64,000 bases of DNA from positions 159,208 through 223,207 of the forward strand of contig JAGKWQ010000010.1 in the NCBI GenBank assembly GCA_021151825.1. The letters run 5' to 3'. Positions 18,008-25,472 of the stretch are shown one piece after another. The DNA is from Cellvibrionaceae bacterium. Lineage in GTDB: Bacteria; Pseudomonadota; Gammaproteobacteria; Pseudomonadales; Cellvibrionaceae. Every line of letters starts with the position of its first letter. The stretch's first letter is position 1. The notes beneath the pieces were generated by a model. That model was given only the letters and a program-made list of their open reading frames with translations. It was not told the origin of the DNA and searched no databases. The translations under genes were made by a program, and so were the position numbers.

Positions 18008-18577
18008 TCAGGCGAGCATAGCGTCCGGTTGTTGATGCACTTCGCGATCAATGACGCCAATCGCTTGGGCAATAACCTGATCGAGCGAGCCGCGCACATC
18101 GATGCGATAAACATCGGCTTCATGACCTGGATCTTCCAGGCTATCAAATTGACTATCAACCAGGCTGGGGGCCATAAAATGACCGGCGCGCTTATTAACG
18201 CGGGTTTGAATGGTGTCTTTGTCGGACTGAAGGAAAATGAAAATTGTTTTGAGCCCGGCTTTGCGTAATTCATCGCGATGAGCCCGCTTTAACCCCGAAA
18301 AGGCGAGGGTAGAGTGCTGGTTTTTGGTGGCAGCATCGTGAAAATAATCACGCATACGAATCACCCAGGGTAAACGCATCGCATCGGTCAGCGGGATTCC
18401 TTTGGCCATTAAATCGCGCGACTCCTGGCTATGGAAATCATCGCCATCCAGAAACTCATAACCGTAATGATTCGCCAGGGCTTGCGCCACCGAGGTTTTA
18501 CCGCTGCCAGATACGCCCATCACTATGATCAGGTTGGTCTCTGCATCCGGGTTGGTAATGGCAAATGAGTGCTGCAT
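18008..18577 (-). CDS. gntK: Gluconokinase (gluconate 6-kinase)
   Basis: About 189 residues from the ATG at 18577; another ATG at 18598 adds seven residues but has its AGG directly against the start codon. The P-loop GVSGSGKT is at residues 21-28, followed by FLDGDDFHSQESRDLMAKGIPLTDAMRLPW, the gluconokinase signature around the substrate site, and later RAGHFMAPSLVDSQFDSLEDP, also typical. The enzyme turns gluconate plus ATP into 6-phosphogluconate for the Entner-Doudoroff or pentose phosphate path. It is divergent from a GntR-like repressor, a symporter and a GH94 phosphorylase that would release gluconate from cellobionate, so its role is to trap that gluconate. Confidence 0.93.
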   Translation of the reverse strand: MQHSFAITNPDAETNLIIVMGVSGSGKTSVAQALANHYGYEFLDGDDFHSQESRDLMAKGIPLTDAMRLPWVIRMRDYFHDAATKNQHSTLAFSGLKRAHRDELRKAGLKTIFIFLQSDKDTIQTRVNKRAGHFMAPSLVDSQFDSLEDPGHEADVYRIDVRGSLDQVIAQAIGVIDREVHQQPDAMLA

Positions 18578-18608
18578 TGGGTGTGATCTCGTGTACATCC
18601 TACGACTA

Positions 18609-18627
18609 ATTCAGCTCACCGCTGAAT
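18609..18627. promoter_or_regulatory. Perfect palindrome in the gntK/lacI-type divergent region (possible operator)
   Basis: ATTCAGC-TCACC-GCTGAAT is a perfect 7-bp inverted repeat with a 5-bp centre. It lies 31 bp upstream of the preferred gntK start, inside the only shared regulatory region of the gntK / LacI-regulator pair. Size and symmetry suit a dimeric repressor. No T-run follows, so it is not a terminator. Confidence 0.4.
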
Positions 18628-18735
18628 GATGCAATGGAATCGCAATCAAAAATGCTCAATCAATGCAGATGATAGCGCAACCATTGTGCTTGTGGTATGT
18701 TAGCAAAAAATAATAGCCAAGTGCAGATATTGCCT

Positions 18736-19770
18736 ATGAAAACCGCAAAAAAAAGACTTTCAGATAAAAAAATCACCCTGGTTGATGTTGCTAATGCTTC
18801 TGGTGTTAGTGCTATCACTGTGTCCCGCGTTATCAACCAGCCTGAAAAAGTCTCGGAATCCCTTCGTATCCAGGTGCAAAAGGCCATTGATTCGCTGGGG
18901 TATATCCCCAATCAGCATGCCAGTTCATTGGCGTCGTCCAAATCCCGGGTTATCGGGGTTGCCATTCCCTCGCTCAGCAACATCGTATTTACCGAGGTAT
19001 TGCGTGGGATTTATGAGGTGATGGGGGCAAGTGGCTACAAGGTTTTGTTAGTAGATACCCATTATTCACCGCTTGAAGAAGAGAAGATGATTCGCACCCT
19101 GCTGAGCCAATCGCCGGAAGGGTTGATTATCACTGGCGGCGACCAGACCAAGGCGTGCCAAAACTTTTTGACCAAGGCGCGTATTCCCATCGTGCAGATC
19201 ATGGAATTGCTTGCTGATCCTATCGATATGAATGTTGGCTTTGCCCACGGTCGTGCGGGTTACGACGTGGTGAAGCATTTGATCGGTCAAGGTTATGAAC
19301 GCATTGGTTTTATCGGTGCGCGTATGGACCCGCGTGTGCAACAGCGTATGCAAGGCTACAAGCTGGCGCTGGAGCAGATGGGCAAGTTTGATAAAAATTT
19401 AATTGTCACCACACCTGAGCCTTCATCTATTGGTGTGGGTGGCGAGCTGTTTAAAAGTTTGATGGCATCAACTAATGGTGTTGTCGATGCTGTTTTTTGT
19501 GTGAACGATGACCTGGCGTTGGGCGCGCTGTTTGAAGCCCAACGGATGAATATTAATGTACCCCAGGACCTCGCGATTTGCGGATTTAACGATATTGAAG
19601 CTGCTGCCTACGTTAATCCATCGCTTACCAGCGTATCGGTGGGGCGTTATGAGATGGGCGTAAAAGCGGCCGATATGATTATCCGTGTGCTCAATGAAAA
19701 ACCTATCGAATCCAAAAAAGTCGATATGGGTTATGAAATCAAAAAACGCGTGTCTACCAGTCGCCTCTGA
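18736..19770 (+). CDS. LacI-family repressor, GntR (gluconate repressor)-like
   Basis: 344 residues from the ATG at 18736; an ATG at 18697 would add 13 residues. The N-terminal LacI helix-turn-helix TLVDVANASGVSAITVSRVIN and hinge YIPNQHASSLASSKS are intact, followed by a periplasmic-binding-protein-like sensor domain. Blocks such as VFTEVLRGIYEVMGASGY, GFIGARMDPRVQQ and VFCVNDDLALGALFEAQRM closely follow E. coli GntR (LEVLRGIE, AYLGARLDE, VFCTNDDLAVGAAFECQRL), which senses gluconate. Here it should sense gluconate or cellobionate and repress the divergent gntK and the downstream symporter-phosphorylase genes. The symporter begins 37 bp after its stop. Confidence 0.88.
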   Translation: MKTAKKRLSDKKITLVDVANASGVSAITVSRVINQPEKVSESLRIQVQKAIDSLGYIPNQHASSLASSKSRVIGVAIPSLSNIVFTEVLRGIYEVMGASGYKVLLVDTHYSPLEEEKMIRTLLSQSPEGLIITGGDQTKACQNFLTKARIPIVQIMELLADPIDMNVGFAHGRAGYDVVKHLIGQGYERIGFIGARMDPRVQQRMQGYKLALEQMGKFDKNLIVTTPEPSSIGVGGELFKSLMASTNGVVDAVFCVNDDLALGALFEAQRMNINVPQDLAICGFNDIEAAAYVNPSLTSVSVGRYEMGVKAADMIIRVLNEKPIESKKVDMGYEIKKRVSTSRL

Positions 19771-19807
19771 TGATTGCGCCTTACAATAATTATTCCTGAG
19801 GTGTGCT

Positions 19808-21181
19808 GTGAACACGGATCAAAAACCAGTATTGACGACAGACTCGCGCATTAGCTGGCGAGAAAAAATCAGCTATGGCATTGCTGATTTGGGTTTCAAT
19901 TTTTATTGGGCCAACATCGCCACCTTTTTAATGATTTTCTATACCGATGTATTCGGTATTTCTGCGCTTGCCGCCGGTAGCATGATGTTTACCATCAAGC
20001 TGATCAACGCATTTACTGACCCAATGATTGGTGCGCTTTCGGATAGAACGCGCACTCGCTTCGGAAAATTTCGTCCCTATTTAATCTGGATGGCATTGCC
20101 ACTGGCTTGTGCAGGCGTGCTCACTTACACCACACCTAATCTGGATGAGGATGGAAAATTAATCTGGGCTTACGGTACCTATTTATTAATGATGGTGTGT
20201 TACACCTGCATTAATATTCCTTACAACGCGTTATCCGGCGTGATGTCGAGCGATACTCAGGAGCGCTCAACGATTAATGGGTTGCGTTTTATTTTTGCAT
20301 TTACCGGCAGTACGGTGGTGACCTATTTAACACCGGATCTGGTGAAGTATTTAGGCCAGGGTGATGAGCGTTTGGGATGGCAATTGACCATGGTAGTGTG
20401 GGGAATTGCAGCGAGTATTTTATTTATCTGGACATTCTTTAATACCAAAGAGCGAGTAAAACCAATCGCATCTGAGCCGAGCTCAGTAATACAGGATATT
20501 AAGGATCTCACTCGTAACGGTCCTTGGGTGGTGCTGTTTTTCCTGGCGTTGATCATTATGATCACCATCACTTTGCGCACCAGTTCTGCGGCTTATTATT
20601 TTAAATACTACGTTGGTAATCCCGATTTAATTAAAACATTTGTTCCCGCCTATATGGCGGCGGCGGCTGTTGGTGCATCGCTTACACCATTAATGACTCG
20701 CTACATCGATAAAAAAATCCTGATGATGATATTGATGAGTATCACCGCTGCTTTATCGTTTTCATTTTATTTTATTCCGAAAGACCAGGTCGAATTGATG
20801 TATGCACTGCAAATCGCTATCGGTTTTGTATTGGGGCCGAAATCACCACTGGCATTTTCGATGTATGCGGATACCGCTGATTACAATGAATGGAAAACTG
20901 GTCGCCGTGCAACAGCCATGACCTTTGCGGCGGCAACTTTTTCGCAAAAGTTAGGTAATGCACTGGCAGCGTTAATGATGGGTATTATCTTTGCCTCGTT
21001 GGGTTACGTTGCCAATGCAACGCAAACAGAAGCATCGCAAACCGGTATTGTTATGTTGATGTCGTTTATTCCGGCGATATTTGCAGTGCTTGCGGTAGTT
21101 GTGATGTTTTTCTATTCGCTCGATAACAAAATCCTTAAACAAATCCAGTTCGATCTGGCTGCGCGCAAAACGCAAGTATAA
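19808..21181 (+). CDS. GPH-family sugar:cation symporter, probable cellobionate transporter
   Basis: 457 residues with about 12 transmembrane helices. The family signature is clear: SYGIADLGFNFYWANIATFLMIFY at the first helix, then INAFTDPMIGALSDRTRTRFGKFRPYLIW, the GPH (melibiose carrier) conserved loop. A late conserved block reads SMYADTADYNEWKTGRRATAM. Start is GTG with GAGG seven bases upstream. GPH carriers take up glycosides with Na+ or H+. Placement between a GntR-like repressor and a GH94 phosphorylase suggests cellobionate as substrate; that is inference from context, and cellobiose cannot be excluded. Confidence 0.88.
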   Translation: MNTDQKPVLTTDSRISWREKISYGIADLGFNFYWANIATFLMIFYTDVFGISALAAGSMMFTIKLINAFTDPMIGALSDRTRTRFGKFRPYLIWMALPLACAGVLTYTTPNLDEDGKLIWAYGTYLLMMVCYTCINIPYNALSGVMSSDTQERSTINGLRFIFAFTGSTVVTYLTPDLVKYLGQGDERLGWQLTMVVWGIAASILFIWTFFNTKERVKPIASEPSSVIQDIKDLTRNGPWVVLFFLALIIMITITLRTSSAAYYFKYYVGNPDLIKTFVPAYMAAAAVGASLTPLMTRYIDKKILMMILMSITAALSFSFYFIPKDQVELMYALQIAIGFVLGPKSPLAFSMYADTADYNEWKTGRRATAMTFAAATFSQKLGNALAALMMGIIFASLGYVANATQTEASQTGIVMLMSFIPAIFAVLAVVVMFFYSLDNKILKQIQFDLAARKTQV

Positions 21182-21199
21182 ATTTCAAACCATACTCAT

Positions 21200-21260
21200 A
21201 AGCTACGTGTAACTTTTTTCGTCAGGTACCTTTTTTCAGGTACCTTTTTCTTTAGGTAAC
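21200..21260 (+). promoter_or_regulatory. Palindrome and three GGTACC-type repeats ahead of the phosphorylase gene
   Basis: The 83-bp gap before the GH94 gene holds AAGCTACGTGTAACTT (21200-21215), a near-palindrome whose TAC..GTA core resembles the TTAC/GTAA half-sites of E. coli GntR operators. It also holds three spaced copies of AGGTACC/AGGTAAC starting at 21224, 21238 and 21254, the first two each followed by a T-run of five or six. The third copy supplies the AGG ribosome site of the phosphorylase start at 21265. Operator or mRNA-level control is possible; neither is proven. Confidence 0.4.
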
Positions 21261-21264
21261 TGTC

Positions 21265-23616
21265 ATGTTAAGACCTTCACACAATGGTGAACGTTACGAT
21301 TTGCTAACGCCCACTGCTATGCCTCGCGCCGCCGGTTTTTTGTGGAACCAGCGCATGATGATCCAATCGACTTGCCGCGGTTATGCGGTTGCACAATTTA
21401 TGCAACCGGAGCCAGCCAAGTATGCGTATGCGCCTAATCTGGAAGCAAAAACATTTATGCAGCCAGAACAGCCATATTATGCGCATCATCCAGGTCGTTT
21501 TTTTTATGTGAAGGATGAAGAGACTGGTGAAATTTTTTCCGCGCCTTACGAGCCGGTGCGTGCACCTTATGAGAATTATGTATTTTCGATTGGCAAAAGT
21601 GATTTGCGTTGGACATTGCAATCACTCGGTATTGAAGTAGAAATTACATTGTCATTACCGGTGGCAGATGTTGTTGAATTGTGGGATATCAAAGTAACCA
21701 ATCGCTCTGGTCGTGCGCGCCGTGTCAGTGTTTATCCTTATTTTCCTGTGGGGTATATGTCCTGGATGAATCAGTCAGCGGAATACCGGGCTGATCTTGG
21801 CGGTGTGATTGCAACTTGTGTGACGCCTTATCAAAAAGTCGCCGACCACTTTAAAAATAAATTTTTCAAAGACAAGACTTTTTTCCTGCATGAGCAAAAA
21901 CCAACTGCATGGGAAGCTAAACAGGAAACATTTGAAGGTGAAGGTGGTTTGCATAACCCATCGGGGTTGCAGCAAGATATTTTATCTGGTGGTGATGCCC
22001 GTTATGAAACCCCGGCGGCGATTTTGCAATATCGTCTGGAGTTAGCAGCAGAGGGTGAACAGGTTTATCGTTTTGTTTTCGGTCCCGCTTTTGACGATGC
22101 TGAAATTCAGAAGGTGCGCGATACCTATTTGAGTGAACAGGGTTTTGCCAGCGCGCGTGCTGAATATTCTGCTTATGTGGCGAGTGGTAATGGTTGCTTG
22201 CAAATTCAAACTCCCGATGCGGAGCTGGATAATTTTGTAAACAACTGGTTGCCGCGCCAAGTGTTTTATCACGGTGATGTAAATCGCCTCACTACTGATC
22301 CGCAAACGCGCAATTATCTACAAGATAATATGGGCATGACGTTTATCAAGCCAGAGGTAACTCGCGCCGCATTTTTACACGCGCTGAGCCAACAGGAAGC
22401 ATCCGGTGCAATGCCCGATGGAATTTTGTTGGTAGAAGGGGCGGAGCTGAAATATATCAACCAGATTCCACACACAGATCACTGCGTATGGTTGCCGGTG
22501 TGTTTAAAAACCTATCTGGATGAAACCAACGATTACGCCCTTTTAAATGAACCGGTTGCCGGTCATGATGGTAAAACCCTGAGCGTGTTTGAGCGTATCA
22601 GTAGCGCCATGCGTTGGTTGTTGCAAGCGCGCGATTATCGCGGTTTGAGTTTTATTGCCCAGGGTGACTGGTGTGACCCGATGAATATGGTGGGCTACAA
22701 AGGTAAAGGTGTTTCCGGTTGGTTGTCGGTTGCAACCGCTTACGCATTAAATTTGTGGGCTGATGTTTGTGCAAAAACCTCGCACGCAGATTTACAGCAA
22801 GAATTTATTGCCGGTGCAAAAGACGTGAATGCAGCGGTGAATAAATATTTGTGGGACGGTGAATGGTTTGGTCGCGGTATTACCGATGACGATGTGGTAT
22901 TCGGTATCAGTAAAGACAAAGAGGGGCGTATTTTTTTAAATCCACAAAGTTGGGCAATCCTGGGTGGTGCTGCAAGCGAAGAGCAGCGCAAAAAAATGAT
23001 TGCTGCGGTGGAAGCGCAATTGGAAACGCCTTACGGTGTTGCCATGTTGGCTCCGGCGTTTACTGCCATGCGCGATGATGTGGGTCGTGTAACCCAGAAG
23101 CATCCGGGCTCTGCAGAAAATGGTTCCGTCTATAATCACGCGGCGATCTTTTATATTTATAGTTTGTTTACCATCGCTGAAAAAGATCGCGCTTATAAAT
23201 TATTGCGACAAATGATTCCAGGTCCAACCGAAGCGGATTATTTGCAGCGCGGCCAGCTGCCGGTATATATCCCCAATTATTATCGCGGTGCCTATTATCA
23301 ATATCCGCGCACGGCGGGGCGTTCATCGCAATTGTTTAATACGGGTACTGTGTCTTGGGTGTATCGTTGTTTGGTGGAAGGTATTTTTGGTTTGCAGGGC
23401 GATACCGAAGGTTTGCGGGTGAATCCGCAATTGCCCTCCGGGTGGAGCAAAGCGAAAGCGGTACGTGAATTCCGTGGTGCGCGTTTTGTGGTGAGCATCA
23501 CTCGTGGCGCAACAGATAAATTGCAGCTGCGTTGCGATGGTGAATTGCTAGCTGATAATTGTGTGCGGGCGATTCAAGCGGGCCGTGAATATCAATTGGA
23601 TGTATTAATCCCCTGA
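21265..23616 (+). CDS. GH94 phosphorylase, probable cellobionic acid phosphorylase
   Basis: 783 residues, the length of cellobionate phosphorylases such as the Saccharophagus degradans enzyme, and of the GH94 layout: an N-terminal beta-sandwich (about 1-270), then an (alpha/alpha)6 barrel. GDWCDP (467-472) corresponds to the GDWND motif of cellobiose phosphorylases; Asp471 is the likely general acid. TAGRSSQLFNTGTVSWVYR near 675-695 is the phosphate-side loop. The reaction would be cellobionate plus phosphate to glucose-1-phosphate plus gluconate. The Cys-Asp-Pro variant of the motif and the linked gluconokinase and GntR-like repressor favour cellobionate over cellobiose. No signal peptide, so cytoplasmic. 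It ends at a strong terminator. Confidence 0.87.
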   Translation: MLRPSHNGERYDLLTPTAMPRAAGFLWNQRMMIQSTCRGYAVAQFMQPEPAKYAYAPNLEAKTFMQPEQPYYAHHPGRFFYVKDEETGEIFSAPYEPVRAPYENYVFSIGKSDLRWTLQSLGIEVEITLSLPVADVVELWDIKVTNRSGRARRVSVYPYFPVGYMSWMNQSAEYRADLGGVIATCVTPYQKVADHFKNKFFKDKTFFLHEQKPTAWEAKQETFEGEGGLHNPSGLQQDILSGGDARYETPAAILQYRLELAAEGEQVYRFVFGPAFDDAEIQKVRDTYLSEQGFASARAEYSAYVASGNGCLQIQTPDAELDNFVNNWLPRQVFYHGDVNRLTTDPQTRNYLQDNMGMTFIKPEVTRAAFLHALSQQEASGAMPDGILLVEGAELKYINQIPHTDHCVWLPVCLKTYLDETNDYALLNEPVAGHDGKTLSVFERISSAMRWLLQARDYRGLSFIAQGDWCDPMNMVGYKGKGVSGWLSVATAYALNLWADVCAKTSHADLQQEFIAGAKDVNAAVNKYLWDGEWFGRGITDDDVVFGISKDKEGRIFLNPQSWAILGGAASEEQRKKMIAAVEAQLETPYGVAMLAPAFTAMRDDVGRVTQKHPGSAENGSVYNHAAIFYIYSLFTIAEKDRAYKLLRQMIPGPTEADYLQRGQLPVYIPNYYRGAYYQYPRTAGRSSQLFNTGTVSWVYRCLVEGIFGLQGDTEGLRVNPQLPSGWSKAKAVREFRGARFVVSITRGATDKLQLRCDGELLADNCVRAIQAGREYQLDVLIP

Positions 23617-23636
23617 TAAAAATAAATTTCAGCAAC

Positions 23637-23669
23637 AAAAAAGGCGTGCATTCGTGCACGCCTTTTTTG
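23637..23669. terminator. Bidirectional rho-independent terminator with TTCG tetraloop
   Basis: GGCGTGCA-TTCG-TGCACGCC (23643-23662) is a perfect 8-bp stem with a stable UUCG-type loop. It is preceded by six or more A and followed by seven T, so it serves both the phosphorylase (+) and the convergent zinc-ribbon gene (-). Confidence 0.95.
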
Positions 23670-23686
23670 TTTTTTACTGGTGCGTT

Positions 23687-24046
23687 TTAGAAATCAAAAA
23701 TTTCACTCAGTATCGATTTCTTTTTGTAGGGCTTTCCATAGTGACCACCGTAGTTATGTTTACGGTCATCATCGTAGTGTTTGCGTTGTGAGTCATGAGT
23801 AGTGTGCTGGGGGCGGTAATGCTGCTCCTGGTGTTGTGGGCGATGTTCGCGCTCCGGTTCTCGTTGTGGTTGCGGGGCGGGAGCGGCATCTTCTTGTGCG
23901 CGTTCAATTAATTTATCCAGCTCGCCACGGTCGAGCCATACGCCGCGACATTTGGGGCAGTAATCAATTTCAATGCCTGAGCGTTCGGAAATAAGCAGGT
24001 GAGGGCGATCTGGGGATTCGTAACAGCTGGGATTTGGGCAATGCAT
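23687..24046 (-). CDS. zf-TFIIB-type zinc-ribbon protein with His-rich tail
   Basis: 119 residues from the ATG at 24046, which has GGAG at good spacing; a longer frame to 24130 lacks support. Cys3/Cys8 in MHCPNPSC and Cys30/Cys33 in DYCPKCRGVWLDRGELDKLI form one zinc ribbon, the Pfam zf-TFIIB pattern common in small bacterial proteins of unknown role. The rest is a disordered, charged tail rich in His, Gln and Arg (about 50-110) that ends in a short acidic-hydrophobic motif, ILSEIFDF. The tail may bind metal or nucleic acid. It is a lone gene, convergent with the phosphorylase. Confidence 0.8.
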   Translation of the reverse strand: MHCPNPSCYESPDRPHLLISERSGIEIDYCPKCRGVWLDRGELDKLIERAQEDAAPAPQPQREPEREHRPQHQEQHYRPQHTTHDSQRKHYDDDRKHNYGGHYGKPYKKKSILSEIFDF

Positions 24047-24252
24047 ATTGTGTCTCCGATATGTGCGTGAGTGAATACACAACGACCGGACACGCGAAAC
24101 CTTTGTCATTGTGACAAAGGTCTCGTTCACAAATGCTGGGCATTTGCCTACGGTGCCGGAGCTGATGGATTAGAAGAGCTCGTGATGACGACAGCCGCAG
24201 CGGGAACTACTCCCCTTCGGTAGGCGGATTTTTCAGTAATGTAGGCCGCTTG

Positions 24253-24657
24253 TCAACTCGCCTCGGTTTTAGCGGCTTTTCTGGTGGCCTTTGCCGCTGG
24301 TTTGGCTTCAGCAGCTTTGGGTTTTGTTTCGGCTTCTTTTGGCTCGGCTTTAGCTTTGGGTTTGGCTTTGGCTTTGGCGGGCGCAGAAGCCTGGCGGGTT
24401 TTAACAATCGCTAGATATTTAACCCAGGCCTGTTCGACAGGGCTTTTAGGAGCGCTTTGGTTAGCGATAACCTTGAGGATATGTTGATCGTCAGTAGTGG
24501 GATCGGAGACTTCTTCTTGCATTAAGGCATTAATCAACACGCCCTGTTTGCGGATCAATCTGGCTTGTACGTCAGATAATCCACCTTTTTCAAAACCTTC
24601 AGGGAAGTTGACTGCATCCAGGAATGTTTGCTTCAGGTAATGCTCACGCGGCAACAT
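24253..24657 (-). CDS. maoP: MaoP/DUF413-family protein with a lysine/alanine-rich tail
   Basis: 134 residues. The first 90 match the DUF413 family: FLDAVNFPEGFEKGGLSDVQARLIRKQG parallels E. coli MaoP ([28 protein letters not shown]), and SPVEQAWVKYL parallels its TEAERVWSKYM. MaoP works with the maoS DNA site to limit MatP's constraint on long-range contacts within the chromosome. The last 40 residues are an added tail of Ala, Lys, Pro and Glu in AKAKAKPKAKAEPK-like units, like histone H1 or AlgP-type tails, which E. coli MaoP lacks. GGAG precedes the ATG at the usual distance. Family assignment is good; function in this organism is inferred. Confidence 0.75.
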   Translation of the reverse strand: MLPREHYLKQTFLDAVNFPEGFEKGGLSDVQARLIRKQGVLINALMQEEVSDPTTDDQHILKVIANQSAPKSPVEQAWVKYLAIVKTRQASAPAKAKAKPKAKAEPKEAETKPKAAEAKPAAKATRKAAKTEAS

Positions 24658-24775
24658 AGGGTATCTCCATTATTAGTATGCGCTCATCAGGTTTGGAGTG
24701 TCTCCGAATAACCGCTTCCCTGTGGTCGGTCATCCTGGAAGGATCTACCCAAAGCCCGGCTTTCATTGTTATAGC

Positions 24776-24794
24776 GCTGGAATCGCTTTCCAGC
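24776..24794. repeat. Perfect 7-bp inverted repeat upstream of maoP
   Basis: GCTGGAA-TCGCT-TTCCAGC lies about 120 bp before the maoP start in the 305-bp gap between maoP and rpsT. No T-run follows. It could be an operator or transcript hairpin. The rest of the gap, apart from the rpsT terminator at its right end, shows no coding potential. Confidence 0.4.
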
Positions 24795-24915
24795 CAAAAG
24801 TTGCTGCCGAATTTAATCTGTTTTTGTGACAGTGTATAGAGCTTAAATTGCCCTGACTGACGGTTTTACCATCCATTTGCTGATGATCTGCTCTGTGTGC
24901 ACAAATTGCGGGCAT

Positions 24916-24942
24916 AAAAAAACCGGCCTAAGCCGGTTTTTT
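24916..24942. terminator. Rho-independent terminator of rpsT
   Basis: AACCGGC-CTAA-GCCGGTT (24921-24938) with A-run before and T-run after. It stands 20 bp beyond the rpsT stop on the minus strand and is symmetrical enough to work both ways. Confidence 0.9.
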
Positions 24943-24962
24943 GAGCTGTACATCTGGTGTTA

Positions 24963-25229
24963 TTAAGCAGCCAGTGCCTTCAGCTTGGTATTCAAACGGC
25001 TCTTATGGCGAGCAGCTTTGTTCTTGTGGATCAAGCCTTTATCGGCAATACGATCAATCACAGAAACTGCTGATACATAAGCAGCTTGCGCAGCAGCTTT
25101 GTCGCCAGTAGCGATAGCAGCCAGCACTTTCTTGAGGTAAGTACGCCCCATAGAGCGCATGCTTGCGTTGTGCTTGCGAGCTTTTTCATTCTGACGCGCG
25201 CGTTTTTTGGCTTGGGGTGTATTTGCCAC
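24963..25229 (-). CDS. rpsT: 30S ribosomal protein S20
   Basis: 88 residues, the normal length for S20. It begins MANTPQAKKRARQNEKARKH and carries the conserved helix KAAYVSAVSVIDRIADKGLIHKNKAARHKSRL-like region near the C-terminus. S20 binds 16S rRNA helices in the body of the 30S subunit and helps early assembly. The start codon is GTG with GGAG upstream; a non-AUG start is also seen in E. coli rpsT, where it takes part in autoregulation. The gene stands alone with its own promoter and terminator. The usual neighbour murJ is not next to it. Confidence 0.97.
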   Translation of the reverse strand: MANTPQAKKRARQNEKARKHNASMRSMGRTYLKKVLAAIATGDKAAAQAAYVSAVSVIDRIADKGLIHKNKAARHKSRLNTKLKALAA

Positions 25230-25297
25230 CTTAGTGCTCCTATAAATAAATTCTGGATAAAACTGACTAAAAAAGGGTCTGGATTCAGGGACGCGAC

Positions 25298-25325
25298 ATT
25301 ATGCCGTGTTCGATCAGTTTGTCAA
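25298..25325 (-). promoter_or_regulatory. Probable sigma70 promoter of rpsT
   Basis: On the minus strand, TTGACA (25325-25320) and CATAAT (25303-25298) are 16 bp apart. A GC-rich stretch GTCGCGTCCC follows where transcription should start, like the stringent-type discriminators of ribosomal genes. The rpsT start codon is about 60 bp downstream. Confidence 0.65.
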
Positions 25326-25472
25326 CCAAAGAAACGATTTTCTACCCATTGGCGAATGCCTTTTTGCAAAGGCTGGTTTTACGATAGTTTACACGTCGGC
25401 ACGGGGACAAGTGGTCAATTCTGGATACACTTTGAGCGACATAAATATAACGACGCTCAGAGGATACCATCC

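Noticed and set aside
24207..24407. Lys/Pro-rich frame antisense-phase to the maoP tail
   Set aside because: It is the same repetitive tail DNA read in a shifted frame of the same strand; the MaoP frame has the ribosome site and family match.
25086..25472. Upstream extension of the glycoside hydrolase frame
   Set aside because: It runs antisense through rpsT and its promoter, and the lipoprotein signal peptide begins at the ATG at 25473 with a good ribosome site.
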